DNA of 64,000 nt from positions 124,001 through 188,000 of the forward strand of contig NZ_NPBF01000005.1 of assembly GCF_002272135.1 (NCBI RefSeq), in the 5' to 3' direction. How positions within the stretch are numbered: position 1 is the stretch's first letter; the number at the start of each line of letters is the position of its first letter. The translations under genes were made by a program, and so were the position numbers. This DNA comes from Virgibacillus sp. 7505 (lineage in GTDB: Bacteria > Bacillota > Bacilli > Bacillales > Amphibacillaceae). Shown piece after piece: positions 18,874-27,917 of the stretch. Under the pieces are notes generated by a model. It saw only the letters and a list, made by a program, of their open reading frames with translations. It did not search any database and was not told the origin of the DNA.

Positions 18874-18903
18874 AGGAGCATATGGGCCACCCCATATGCT
18901 CCT
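18874..18903. terminator. Bidirectional terminator after lacD
   Basis: Perfect 13-bp stem AGGAGCATATGGG / CCCATATGCTCCT with a 4-nt loop between convergent genes. Confidence 0.85.
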
Positions 18904-18908
18904 CTTGC

Positions 18909-20048
18909 TTATTGATTTAATACAAACAGTTGAAACACCTTTATCGCATCCCCAAACACATCTTCATCAATATCAAACTTCGGATGGTGGTGCGGATATT
19001 GGCTCTTCTCTCCTTGCATACCGACCTTGACGAATACCCCCGGGATTTCCTGCAAGTAGTAGGAGAAGTCTTCTGAACCCATGACTGGCTCCAGTTCTTC
19101 ATAGCGTTCTGCACTGAATGTTTTTTGCAGCAGCTCTTCTGCAAAGGCTGCTTCTTTTTCGTCATTGATCAGCGGTGGTGTACCGATGATGAAATCAACT
19201 TCCGCTGTAGCTCCAAAAGATTCACAAATCCCTTTTGTCAGCTTGCTAATCTGTTCTTGGATCGTCTGTACTGCTTCTGCAGAGAAGGAGCGCATCGTCC
19301 CGATGATTTTAGCTGAGTCCGGAATGACGTTATATGTGTTGCCGGCTTCGATTTTCCCCACAGAGATGACACTTGCATCCATCGGGTTGAGCTTACGGCT
19401 GACAATACTTTGCAATGCTTGGATGACATGTGTAGAGATATAAACCGGATCCACTGTCAAATGCGGTGTTGATGCATGACCGCCTGAGCCTTGGATCTTG
19501 ATTTCGAAGTCATCAACAGATGCCATCATAGCTCCAGGACGAGTACCAAATTGACCCTTTTCCAATTCCGCATCAACATGAATGCCGTAGATGCTGTCAA
19601 CGCCTTTCAATACACCTTCTTTGATCAGCTTATCCGCACCGCTCGGAGATGCCTCTTCAGAGGATTGGAAGATGAGCACGATATTCGGCTCCACTTCCTC
19701 TTTATGCAGTGTGATCCACTCTGCTACAGCAAGCAGGATAGCTGTATGGCCATCATGTCCGCACGTATGAGCTACCCCATGATGCTTGGAGATGTAGGGT
19801 TTATCCCCTTCTTCTACCATTGGCAGTGCATCCATATCCGCTCGAAGCGCGATTGTCTTCTCCCCTTTTGTGCCTTTCACAAACCCGACGACACTCGGCG
19901 GCTGGAAATCCAGGACCTCAATCCCTAGTTTTTCCAGTCTGTTACGTACGTATCTGCCTGTTTCGTACTCTTCCCCTGATAATTCCGGGTATTGGTGAAT
20001 ATGCCGGCGATCCTGAATCGCCTGCTCTACTAATCTCTCTAATTCCAT
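18909..20048 (-). CDS. M20 family amidohydrolase (M20D)
   Basis: 379 residues, typical of hippurate hydrolase/N-acyl amino acid deacylase proteins. Metal ligands lie in HTCGHDGHTAILLAVA and SSEEASPSG (catalytic Glu), with GSGGHAS in the lid domain (about 180-290) and a late His in the C-terminal PHHHPKFDIDE. Cytoplasmic. It cleaves an N-acyl amino acid or a small peptide; the true substrate is unknown. It lies 18 bp downstream of the YfcC transporter gene, so the pair probably imports and hydrolyses the same compound. Confidence 0.9.
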   Translation of the reverse strand: MELERLVEQAIQDRRHIHQYPELSGEEYETGRYVRNRLEKLGIEVLDFQPPSVVGFVKGTKGEKTIALRADMDALPMVEEGDKPYISKHHGVAHTCGHDGHTAILLAVAEWITLHKEEVEPNIVLIFQSSEEASPSGADKLIKEGVLKGVDSIYGIHVDAELEKGQFGTRPGAMMASVDDFEIKIQGSGGHASTPHLTVDPVYISTHVIQALQSIVSRKLNPMDASVISVGKIEAGNTYNVIPDSAKIIGTMRSFSAEAVQTIQEQISKLTKGICESFGATAEVDFIIGTPPLINDEKEAAFAEELLQKTFSAERYEELEPVMGSEDFSYYLQEIPGVFVKVGMQGEKSQYPHHHPKFDIDEDVFGDAIKVFQLFVLNQ

Positions 20049-20066
20049 AATCTATTACTCCTTCTA

Positions 20067-21482
20067 TTAAAACGGTCCGTATTGAATCATTTGGGCTATG
20101 ATCAGCGCGATAATGGCAATGCCGATTTGGATAAGGAAGAATGGCAGGAACCACTTCACCCATTTCCCATAACCGATGCCTGCGATTGCAAGCAGAGCGA
20201 TAATATTGCCAGTCGGCAAGATAGTGTTGGAGATACCGTCTCCAAACTGATAGGCTAATACAGCTGTCTGCCTTGTTACACCTATCATATCAGACAATGG
20301 CGCCATAAGCGGCATCGTCAAAGCTGCTTGTCCGCTTCCGGAAGGGACGAAGAAATTGATGCCCATCTGCAGGAATAGCATACCAACTGCAGAAAGTGCA
20401 GCAGGAATCATTCCAAGTGCGTTGGAAGCATGATACAGCAGTGTGTCCATCATACCTGATGTGTTGAAGATGACAAGAATTGCCTGCGCAAATCCGATGA
20501 TCAATGCGCCGCCTAGCAGGTCCTTCGCTCCAAGGATGAAGTTATCAGCAATACCAGAGAAAGAAATCCCTCCGAGGATACCCATCACCACACCGAACAG
20601 CAGGAATAACCCAGCGATCTCTGTAATGTACCAGCCGTATTTCAATACACCGATAATCAATACGACGTAATTAATCAAGAATGCTGATAGAACAAGCTTG
20701 TGACGAGTAGTCATTTTCTGCGTCTTGTTAAGAGCGGAAGTATCAGCTTTTCTGCCGAACTTTCCGTATTCACCAAGCTCTGGGTTCCTTTTCACTTTAC
20801 TTGCATGGCGCATCACATAGAAGACAGCCGCAAGATATAGGATAACGAAAAGTACAATCCGGAAACCGATTCCGGAGAAAGTTGGCAGTTCAGAAATGCC
20901 TTGCGCAATTCCGACTGTGAACGGGTTCATGACTGCTGCTGTAAAACCGACACCTGCGCCCAGTACAACAATGGCAAATCCGGTCAATGCATCGAATCCA
21001 AGTGCTATAGCCATTGGGGCCAAAATAGCCACATACACGATAGTTTCATCTGACATTCCCATTAATGCTCCAGCTGCTGCAAAAAACAGCATCAATACAG
21101 GGATAAGCAGCTTCTCTTTGTTCGCCATCTTTCTGGACAGCATATAAATAAAAGCATCAAGCGCTCCAGTGGCAGTGAAAATCCCAAATGCTCCTCCAAC
21201 AATCAGGACGAAGAAGATAATATTAGCTCCATTCACCATACCAGTGTGAATGCTATTGAATATGCCGAGAAGACCGACATTTTCTCCATCGATGTAATGG
21301 AATGTTTCTGGGAGGATAACACTGCGGCCATCCTGATCCACCCGGTCATACGACCCGCCTGGAATAATATATGTTAATATTGCTGCCACGATGATGAATG
21401 CGAAAATCATCACGTAGACATTGAATTGTTTTGGTTTCTTTTTGCTAGCAGCTTGCTGCTGCGAATCTTGTAAGCTGTTCAT
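20067..21482 (-). CDS. YfcC-family (C4-dicarboxylate/basic amino acid-type) transporter
   Basis: About 471 residues with roughly twelve spans, in the DcuC/YfcC superfamily; conserved stretches are YIIPGGSYDR near the N terminus, GMSDETIVYVAI, and FVPSGSGQAALTMPLMAPL near 390. Proteins of this family often sit beside M20 peptidases and are thought to import peptides or acylated amino acids. The upstream TTG start is less likely than ATG 21482, which has AAGGAG 9 nt before it. A large palindrome lies about 30 bp upstream of the start. Confidence 0.88.
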   Translation of the reverse strand: MNSLQDSQQQAASKKKPKQFNVYVMIFAFIIVAAILTYIIPGGSYDRVDQDGRSVILPETFHYIDGENVGLLGIFNSIHTGMVNGANIIFFVLIVGGAFGIFTATGALDAFIYMLSRKMANKEKLLIPVLMLFFAAAGALMGMSDETIVYVAILAPMAIALGFDALTGFAIVVLGAGVGFTAAVMNPFTVGIAQGISELPTFSGIGFRIVLFVILYLAAVFYVMRHASKVKRNPELGEYGKFGRKADTSALNKTQKMTTRHKLVLSAFLINYVVLIIGVLKYGWYITEIAGLFLLFGVVMGILGGISFSGIADNFILGAKDLLGGALIIGFAQAILVIFNTSGMMDTLLYHASNALGMIPAALSAVGMLFLQMGINFFVPSGSGQAALTMPLMAPLSDMIGVTRQTAVLAYQFGDGISNTILPTGNIIALLAIAGIGYGKWVKWFLPFFLIQIGIAIIALIIAQMIQYGPF

Positions 21483-21511
21483 CTGGCTGTACTCCTTCAA
21501 GGATGATCCTT

Positions 21512-21541
21512 CGTTGTATATTGTTTAATAAATATACAACG
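21512..21541. promoter_or_regulatory. Palindromic operator upstream of the YfcC gene
   Basis: CGTTGTATAT and ATATACAACG form a perfect 10-bp inverted repeat with a 10-nt spacer. A third half-site, AATACAACCG, occurs at 21553-21562, about one and a half to two turns beyond. The position between promoter region and ribosome site suits a repressor. The regulator is not identified. Confidence 0.5.
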
Positions 21542-21601
21542 ATTCATATAAAAATACAACCGTATATTAATAAAATTTATAGATTGATTATGCAAAGACA
21601 T

Positions 21602-21630
21602 AAAAAAGCTAGAATCCTAAGATTCTAGCT
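21602..21630 (-). terminator. Terminator after the pyruvyl transferase gene
   Basis: Perfect stem AGCTAGAATC / GATTCTAGCT with a CTAA loop and a T run on the minus strand. Confidence 0.88.
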
Positions 21631-21636
21631 CTCCTT

Positions 21637-22674
21637 TTAGCTGCGAAAGAAGTCAACTAACGGTTTGAAGTCTTTGCGCAGATCTACTTCATTAGGTTCT
21701 GCCTTCATCAGCTTCTCTACCATCTTTTCCAACAACTCCACGTCTTTGGAATCTGTATACTCAACAAAGTTGATAGAGTCAAGCCAGTCACGGTAGGAGT
21801 GCTTCGCCTTGCCGTAGCTGTTTCCGAAGACAAGACAAGGTGTTTTCGTGATGATGGAGAATACCATCGCATGCAAGCGGTCAGTAATGATCAATTTTTT
21901 AGAGCTGATCAGATCAAGCATCTCGATAAAATGCTTTTCTCTGTCTGCATAATCAATGTTAGGTACGATGTTTTCATCAAGAACTGTATCTGTACGATCA
22001 ACAGACCCAAATTTCTTTGTCCATTCCATTAGCTCGGAAACAAAGTCTTCTTCCATCACCTTTTCTTTATCAGCTCTCAGGAAGAACATAACCCCTTCCC
22101 GCTCCTGCTCACGAGGTATAACATCGAGTGACATTACCATATCAGGTGTATACATTACTTCTGACTCGAATGTATTCCTTACAACATCCAAGGTTTGCGA
22201 TTCTCTGGCAGCAATGACCAGGTTTTTGTTCTGATGATATGCTTCCTGGGTTTTCTTTTTCTCCTGTTCCCCATGCTCATTGTCCTCAAAGAACACTGAC
22301 TGCGGCATAGAGATGGATTTATAATCCTTGAAAGCAGCGAATACCTTGCGGCGATCTTCTTCAATATCCAGATACAGACTGCCAAGGTTTCCGCCGCCTG
22401 TGAACATGACGATATCATCTTCATGGATGATACCTTTAACAAACTCAATTCCCTCATCTGTCGCATAATCCATTATTTCAATGTACTCGTAATAAGGGAA
22501 TCGGCTTTGGATGAATTTCTCGATGCTATAGGCAATTGCCTGGTCTCCGATATTTGTATAGCTCGGAGAACCGAATAGGAATACCTTACGTTTATCATTA
22601 GTAAAGGCTTCCGGCGAAACATTCGGCCCGATGCCTTTTGCAATATTAGTCGTATCAATTGGTTGTATAGTCAT
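21637..22674 (-). CDS. Polysaccharide pyruvyl transferase family protein (YxaB-like)
   Basis: 345 residues of the PF04230 type, which transfer pyruvate from PEP to surface sugars. Recognisable parts are FLFGSPSYTNIGDQAIAYSI near 35-55, the GGGN turn of FTGGGNLGSLY near 92, and ITDRLHAMVFSIITKTPCLVF near 265-285. Length and sequence style resemble B. subtilis YxaB, a general-stress exopolysaccharide gene. The gene stands alone, unlike Eps cluster members. It has a strong ribosome site (TTAGGAGG) and an upstream sigma-B-like promoter. The acceptor sugar is unknown. Confidence 0.85.
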   Translation of the reverse strand: MTIQPIDTTNIAKGIGPNVSPEAFTNDKRKVFLFGSPSYTNIGDQAIAYSIEKFIQSRFPYYEYIEIMDYATDEGIEFVKGIIHEDDIVMFTGGGNLGSLYLDIEEDRRKVFAAFKDYKSISMPQSVFFEDNEHGEQEKKKTQEAYHQNKNLVIAARESQTLDVVRNTFESEVMYTPDMVMSLDVIPREQEREGVMFFLRADKEKVMEEDFVSELMEWTKKFGSVDRTDTVLDENIVPNIDYADREKHFIEMLDLISSKKLIITDRLHAMVFSIITKTPCLVFGNSYGKAKHSYRDWLDSINFVEYTDSKDVELLEKMVEKLMKAEPNEVDLRKDFKPLVDFFRS

Positions 22675-22718
22675 ATGAAATGCCTCCTAAGCAATGCTTC
22701 TTTTATCCGTACTCTTCC

Positions 22719-22744
22719 ATACCCGGAATCAAAAGAATTTATGC
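22719..22744 (-). promoter_or_regulatory. Putative sigma-B promoter of the pyruvyl transferase gene
   Basis: On the minus strand GCATAA, a 14-nt spacer and GGGTAT resemble the sigma-B consensus GTTTAA-N12-15-GGGTAT (perfect -10, 4 of 6 in the -35). It would start transcription about 35 nt before the ATG. Confidence 0.5.
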
Positions 22745-22773
22745 CTGAACAGCATCTCAATTTTTACCATTTA

Positions 22774-24045
22774 CTATTCATCCGTCTCTAAATCCAGCTG
22801 TTTATTCCAACGATACTGGTAAACATACTCCAGCACACCACCCGGCTCAGAAATCTTATATAGTTTACCAGCGGCCAGCACATAAGTCGCATCACCCTCT
22901 TTGAATGTATCAACTGGACTTATACCCGGCTCTTCTTGATAATCGACCGGTACCTTCCAGCGAATAGCAGACTCATCCGTCGAGACTCTCGCCACAGTTA
23001 CCTGTTCTTGATTACGTTTTTCCTTGTATATAAGCAGCATACTAGCATCTTTAGCTGATCCAAGAATCGGCTGAGCTTCCAGCAAATCCGGGTACAGCTC
23101 CTGAACAATCTGCTGTGCTCGTTCCATCTCTCCATTTTCTTCGTCACCAAAGAATCCTTTCTGTACTTCCTTCTCATAAGCAGGGTCCTCTGTGAGTTTT
23201 CCATCAGCCACACGATAGTATTTTCCATCCAGCGCATACAAGTACAATCCACCCGTATCGTCTATATAATAATCTGCCTGCTCATAGCTTAGATTATTGG
23301 CAAGCTCAGGATATTTCTGCGTCCATTCATTTTCATCTAGCCGGATATCACCAGATACTGCATCAAGGAAGTAAAACTCTTCATTTTTCATATCCACGAC
23401 AAGGATACCTTCCTCTGTCTGTCCGAGCACACATTCCTGCCAAATTGCTTTCCGGCTCCATTCCTTCTCTCCAGTCTTCAGATTCACAGCTATGATTTGG
23501 AATCGAGATACACTGAGAGATATGCCGTTTTCACTTCCATTTGGTATTCTCATTCGAATCTTATTGATGGCCAGATCACCAGCTACGATTGTTGGTGAAT
23601 CAAGGCTCATTATTACCGAACGGCCAGCTGCATGGAAAGCAGTCATCACAAAGGAACCAACGATAAATTCCCCGACAAGCAGCAGTACAATCATACCGAT
23701 AACTTTCTTAAGAGAAGACGGTCTTTTCATACTTCGTATAAGGAAAAGCACACATAATACGACAAACACACCGACAAGAATCCACAGCGTCATATCATGC
23801 CAAAACCAGCTGGTAAACGTCCAATCAAGGAAGAAATCCCTATCCAAAAGCCAGAGTAGCAACGTTCCAATTAGTGCTAATACAAGCAGGGTGCGCACGA
23901 GTTTCCGAAACGTTCTTTTCTTCTGGTTGATTCTGTCAACTACCCACTTGGCAATATGGATTAAAATCCAAAGATAGATCAGTGCCAACACAACGTTATG
24001 TATAGAATCATCATTAAAAAGCCAATTACGCAGTAGATCTGCCAT
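22774..24045 (-). CDS. Unknown membrane protein with C-terminal beta-repeat domain
   Basis: 423 residues. Four membrane spans are visible (about 15-35, 47-65, 85-105, 117-140), followed by an extracytoplasmic region of about 270 residues. That region has repeated Trp- and Gly-containing strands (TGEKEWSRKAIW, SAIRWKVPVD, DGKYYRVADGK) that look like a beta-propeller or PQQ-like sheet. I do not recognise the family. ATG 24045 follows GGGGGAG. It lies 18 bp downstream of the DUF3267 protease-like gene and is probably cotranscribed with it. Confidence 0.6.
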   Translation of the reverse strand: MADLLRNWLFNDDSIHNVVLALIYLWILIHIAKWVVDRINQKKRTFRKLVRTLLVLALIGTLLLWLLDRDFFLDWTFTSWFWHDMTLWILVGVFVVLCVLFLIRSMKRPSSLKKVIGMIVLLLVGEFIVGSFVMTAFHAAGRSVIMSLDSPTIVAGDLAINKIRMRIPNGSENGISLSVSRFQIIAVNLKTGEKEWSRKAIWQECVLGQTEEGILVVDMKNEEFYFLDAVSGDIRLDENEWTQKYPELANNLSYEQADYYIDDTGGLYLYALDGKYYRVADGKLTEDPAYEKEVQKGFFGDEENGEMERAQQIVQELYPDLLEAQPILGSAKDASMLLIYKEKRNQEQVTVARVSTDESAIRWKVPVDYQEEPGISPVDTFKEGDATYVLAAGKLYKISEPGGVLEYVYQYRWNKQLDLETDE

Positions 24046-24063
24046 GTGTTTTTCTCCCCCTCA

Positions 24064-24597
24064 TCAGCTGTTATCTGTATAAATGAAGTAGCCGACCTTT
24101 GTTGGATGATCCTTCACAAACTGGCTTGCTTCATACTTCCTCAGACTGCGAAATATAAGCCAGTCGCCTATACCTCCAGCTGTCAGGATCACTGAAACAG
24201 TTAAAAGTACTCCATTTCCGATGATATACGAAATGAATAATGGGAGCAGCCCTGTCACAACGACAGGTAAAAGCAAAGACATACGGTATGCACTCACTTT
24301 TATAGGTTCCATGCAGTGTGCATAGGCAGCGCCGTCTCTCCAGGAAAAGCCGTATTTAACTTGGTGGGACTTTACTTTCCCAAATACAATAAAGCCGATA
24401 CCATGCAGGAGCTCGTGCAGCACTATACCAATTAACGTAAGTAAGAAAGCGCCAGCAATCATAGGTAAGCTTATATAAAATTCAAATCCATGGATCATAA
24501 AATATATAAAACTCGCTGTAAGCATCAATCCAAACGTCAAGTATGCAGCTTGTTTTTGCAATTTCTTCATACTGAATAATACTTCTCGTTTTTGCAT
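24064..24597 (-). CDS. DUF3267 putative membrane zincin peptidase
   Basis: About 177 residues with four to five membrane spans. The zinc-peptidase motif HELLH (in GIVLHELLHGIGFIVFG, around residue 62) lies in a span, as in site-2-protease-like DUF3267 proteins. The substrate is unknown. A GTG three codons upstream is possible, but the ATG at 24597 has GGGAGG at 8-nt spacing. First gene of a pair with the 22774-24045 membrane protein, which could be its substrate or partner. Confidence 0.8.
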   Translation of the reverse strand: MQKREVLFSMKKLQKQAAYLTFGLMLTASFIYFMIHGFEFYISLPMIAGAFLLTLIGIVLHELLHGIGFIVFGKVKSHQVKYGFSWRDGAAYAHCMEPIKVSAYRMSLLLPVVVTGLLPLFISYIIGNGVLLTVSVILTAGGIGDWLIFRSLRKYEASQFVKDHPTKVGYFIYTDNS

Positions 24598-24714
24598 GTT
24601 AAACACCTCCCCCTGCTCTTACGTATCGTCACCAAATTCGTTTCATTAAATTGAGGCAATCAGTTTGGCATCACCGCTGACTGGCAAGGCTGAATGGTAG
24701 AAAGGAGTGTATTC

Positions 24715-25437
24715 ATGCCTGAACTTATTTACGATAATTTGATTGTTCTCGTTCGAATCATTACCATTATTCCTCTCATGCTAGCTGTTACCTTGTTCAT
24801 GGGTAAACGAGCAATTGGTGAAATGCCGGTCTTCGACTTTCTCATCATCGTCATCTTAGGAGCACTCGTGGGTGCTGATATTGCCGACCCAGAAATTGAG
24901 CATTTGCCTACAGCCGTTGCTATAATCGCCATTGGCTTATTTCAAAAAGCAATCGTGAACTGGAAAATATCTAATCATAAAATCGGCAAGCTGCTGACAC
25001 TTGGTCCTACAATCGTCATTCAAGACGGCATTTTACTTCATGAGAATATGCAGAAAATCCAATATTCCATAGACAATATATTGTTTATGCTGCGCCAGAA
25101 AGATGTTTTCGATATACGTGACGTAGAAACAGCAATAGTCGAACCAAACGGCACGTTAAGTGTCTTAAAAAAACCAAGTAAACTGCCTATAACTAGGGAA
25201 GACCTTCAACTCCGGCAGCACACATCAGCGATTGCCTTTCCTGTCATTTCCGAAGGATACATACACCGCGATACTTTGACGCACTTCCATTTGGATGAAG
25301 AATGGCTGAGAAAACAATTAGCTGAACAAAACATCATTGGTTTGAATCAGGTCTTCTTTGCATCTATTTCACCCTCAAAGCGTCTTCATATCAGTTTGAA
25401 GAACCCGAAGATGCACACTCCTCCAGTCAACCATTAA
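24715..25437 (+). CDS. DUF421 / YetF-like membrane protein
   Basis: About 240 residues. Three N-terminal spans (about 5-90, with FMGKRAIGEMPVFDFLIIV as family signature) are followed by cytoplasmic alpha/beta DUF421 domains. B. subtilis has several paralogues, including YetF; the molecular role is not established. The frame opens earlier with ATG 24694, but ATG 24715 has GAAAGGAG at correct spacing. It is transcribed alone and ends at a hairpin shared with nhaC. Confidence 0.85.
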   Translation: MPELIYDNLIVLVRIITIIPLMLAVTLFMGKRAIGEMPVFDFLIIVILGALVGADIADPEIEHLPTAVAIIAIGLFQKAIVNWKISNHKIGKLLTLGPTIVIQDGILLHENMQKIQYSIDNILFMLRQKDVFDIRDVETAIVEPNGTLSVLKKPSKLPITREDLQLRQHTSAIAFPVISEGYIHRDTLTHFHLDEEWLRKQLAEQNIIGLNQVFFASISPSKRLHISLKNPKMHTPPVNH

Positions 25438-25440
25438 AAA

Positions 25441-25467
25441 GAGCACTACCCTGTCAAGGTAGTGCTC
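25441..25467 (-). terminator. Terminator after nhaC
   Basis: Stem GAGCACTACC / GGTAGTGCTC with a 7-nt loop between convergent genes. The A run on the plus side gives a T tract only for the minus-strand gene. Confidence 0.8.
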
Positions 25468-25475
25468 ACTGCTTG

Positions 25476-26912
25476 TTATGCTTCTGCCACTTTTAATTTT
25501 GAATCCTTATTTTGTTTTGCATTTTTCTTTTCCTTCATTGTCAAACCGGTAATTCCGTAGAACAGCGTGAATATCGGTGTGATAAAAGCAAGGAAGCAAA
25601 ATGGCAGATACGTTACTGTTGCAATCCCAAGTGCCCCAGCAGTATAAATACCGCCGCCGGTCCAAGGAACAAGCGGTGCTCCCTGCGTACCTGTATCCTC
25701 CAGGATACGGGATAGATTCTCTGGCTCTAAATTCAATCGATCAAAGATAGGTCGCATCAGCGTCCCGCCCATGACCGTGGAGAAGTATACTGAACCGCCA
25801 ACCGCAAGCATCACATAACTGACGATGACCGTAACCACAGTCAGTACTCCTGTATGCTTAATCTTCATCGCAAACGAAGCAATCAATGCTTCAAGTACAC
25901 CAGCATCAGCCAGCATGCCTCCTACTCCGAGCGCAAAGAGGAACAGCGCAATAAGCTCAAGCATACTCGTCAAACCACCTTGATGCAGAAGTTCATCAAC
26001 GACAGTAATACCGGAATCTACAGTATAACCGCCATAGAAGGTAGCCAATGTATCTGCAAAGCTGAATCCTTGGTAAAAGATCGCAATAACCCCCCCAGCT
26101 GCAGCTCCTGCAAATATTGCAGGAATAGCTGGTTTCTTCATTGCCAGTAAAACTATAAGGACAACAATCGGAATCAGAGGAACAATCCCGAGATTAAAAT
26201 TATCAGCTAAGTAAGATGTCAGTTGATTTACATCACTAGAATTAGTCCCACTGCCCTGGTAGCGCATGCCGATAAAGGTGAAGATACCCGCAGTAATAAT
26301 ATAAGACGGTACAGTTGTCCAAAGCATATGCTTAATGTGCCGGAAGATGTTTCCACCTGTCACAGCCGGCGCCAGGTTTGTCGTATCAGATAATGGAGAC
26401 ATCTTATCACCGAAGAATGCCCCGCTCACTATCGCCCCGCCGATTAAACCAACCGGAATACCAAGTGCCGTACCAACACCCATCATTGCCACACCAGCTG
26501 TACCAACCGTTCCCCAGCTAGTACCTGTTGCGACGGATACAAGAGAACAAAACAACAACGTTGTCACTAAGAAGAATTCAGGTGTGATTGCCTGCACACC
26601 ATAATAGACTAAAGTAGGCACAGTTCCGGATGCAATCCATGCACCGATTAAAATGCCGACGGTCAGCAAGATGATTCCTGGCATCAATGCCTTACTCATA
26701 GATTTGACCATGGACTTCTCTATCTGCTGATAGTTGAATCCCAGCCCCATCATATAAGGAATGATGACTAGCATGCTGATAAACATCAGTATTTGAATCG
26801 GTGCATCAAATGCCAGAATTCCCACGGATACTACTGCCACGATGGACAAGAGCATCATTAATGCGTACATAAAAGATGGTTTCTTAATAGTTTTCTTATT
26901 ATCGGTTTCCAA
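25476..26912 (-). CDS. nhaC: NhaC-family Na+/H+ antiporter
   Basis: 478 residues with about twelve spans. Family motifs include SVATGTSWGTVGTAGVAMM (about 130-150), FFGDKMSPLSDTTNLAP (about 172-188) and a late TGTQGAPLVPWTGGG. NhaC antiporters expel sodium at alkaline pH or exchange malate/lactate (MleN type), so the exact coupling is open. The start is TTG with AAGGAG 7 nt upstream. A palindrome overlaps the region just before the ribosome site. The gene stands alone. Confidence 0.9.
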   Translation of the reverse strand: METDNKKTIKKPSFMYALMMLLSIVAVVSVGILAFDAPIQILMFISMLVIIPYMMGLGFNYQQIEKSMVKSMSKALMPGIILLTVGILIGAWIASGTVPTLVYYGVQAITPEFFLVTTLLFCSLVSVATGTSWGTVGTAGVAMMGVGTALGIPVGLIGGAIVSGAFFGDKMSPLSDTTNLAPAVTGGNIFRHIKHMLWTTVPSYIITAGIFTFIGMRYQGSGTNSSDVNQLTSYLADNFNLGIVPLIPIVVLIVLLAMKKPAIPAIFAGAAAGGVIAIFYQGFSFADTLATFYGGYTVDSGITVVDELLHQGGLTSMLELIALFLFALGVGGMLADAGVLEALIASFAMKIKHTGVLTVVTVIVSYVMLAVGGSVYFSTVMGGTLMRPIFDRLNLEPENLSRILEDTGTQGAPLVPWTGGGIYTAGALGIATVTYLPFCFLAFITPIFTLFYGITGLTMKEKKNAKQNKDSKLKVAEA

Positions 26913-26925
26913 CTAACCACTCCTT

Positions 26926-26938
26926 CGACCTGAGGTCG
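26926..26938. promoter_or_regulatory. Palindrome before the nhaC ribosome site
   Basis: CGACCT-G-AGGTCG is a perfect 6-bp dyad with one central base, about 14-26 bp before the TTG start and touching the ribosome site. It may be an operator. In the remaining upstream gap (26939-27173) I see no gene; a weaker hairpin ATGCCTT/AAGGCAT is at 27152-27173. Confidence 0.4.
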
Positions 26939-27173
26939 TTCATTTTCGCTGAACAAAAGCACAACTTTATTTTCCTACCCGTTCAGCTATTTTACAAAAC
27001 TCACTTTTATAATGCTACAGCATATCCACATCGAGTGAAAATAGCGTTAGAAGCTGTTAAACAGTGTAGACTTGGATCAGTCAGGCAGAACCGCATATAT
27101 ATTGCGTGTTCTTACATATGCTCCAATATGATGCTGTATCTTCCGTTTAATATGCCTTGCCACTCGAAGGCAT

Positions 27174-27200
27174 AAAAAAAGACCTGCAGTTCTGCAGGTC
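27174..27200 (-). terminator. Terminator after the FrnE-like gene
   Basis: Perfect 9-bp stem GACCTGCAG / CTGCAGGTC with 2 nt between arms, followed on the minus strand by seven T residues. Confidence 0.88.
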
Positions 27201-27206
27201 TTCTAC

Positions 27207-27917
27207 TTATATCGAACAGTTATCGTCTGTGCACACACCAGCATTATCAGATCCGAAATCTTTGAACTTCGGCTGTTCGTTCTCTTCTTTCCAAACCTGA
27301 TTCAACGCACCGATGAATGTTTCCATAGGCTGTGCACCAGAGATTGTGTACTTATTATTGAAGATAAAGAAAGGCACACCCGTGATGCCGTATTGCTGCG
27401 CCAAGCGTTCATCTGCTCTTACCTCGTCTAAGTGAAGAGATTCATTGTCCAAAATCTCCGCTACTTCTTTGCGATCCAATCCAGAAGCTTCTGCAACATC
27501 CAGCAGCGTTTCTTTTTCACTAAGGTTTTTCGATTCCGTGAAATATGCATACAGCAGTTTTTCGGTAATCGCCTTTTCTTTGCCTTTTGTTTCGGCAAAC
27601 TTAGCCAAGCGATGTGCATGCAATGTATTCGTCGGCTTCATTTCCTCAAAGTTGAATGTAAGCCCAACTTCAGCTGCGTGCTGTCCGATTTGCAGGTTGT
27701 TTACCTTCGCCTGCTCGATTGTCATGCCGTACTTCTCCGCAAGTGCTTCGTGGATGCTTTTTCCATTGTACACTCCAGCATTCGGATCCAGTTCAAAGCT
27801 CTTAAACTCTATTTCTACACTGTCTTTGTGCTCGAATTTCTCCAGCGCAAGTTCCAGTCTTCGTTTCCCTATATAACAGAAAGGACAGACAAAATCTGAC
27901 CATACTTCAATTTTCAT
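27207..27917 (-). CDS. DsbA-family oxidoreductase (FrnE-like)
   Basis: About 236 residues. The thioredoxin-fold active site is CPFC in DFVCPFCYIGKRRLE (around residue 12), and the cis-proline is in ITGVPFFIFN (about 170). The helical insert is typical of the FrnE/DsbA-like cytoplasmic group. No signal peptide, so it works in the cytoplasm as a thiol-disulfide oxidoreductase. An upstream GTG frame exists, but ATG 27917 has AAGGGGTG at good spacing. Two more Cys near the C terminus (VCTDDNC) may bind metal or form a disulfide. Monocistronic. Confidence 0.9.
   Translation of the reverse strand: MKIEVWSDFVCPFCYIGKRRLELALEKFEHKDSVEIEFKSFELDPNAGVYNGKSIHEALAEKYGMTIEQAKVNNLQIGQHAAEVGLTFNFEEMKPTNTLHAHRLAKFAETKGKEKAITEKLLYAYFTESKNLSEKETLLDVAEASGLDRKEVAEILDNESLHLDEVRADERLAQQYGITGVPFFIFNNKYTISGAQPMETFIGALNQVWKEENEQPKFKDFGSDNAGVCTDDNCSI

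Noticed and set aside
27432-27899. 155-codon plus-strand open frame
   Set aside because: Antisense to the FrnE-like gene; composition of a shadow frame.
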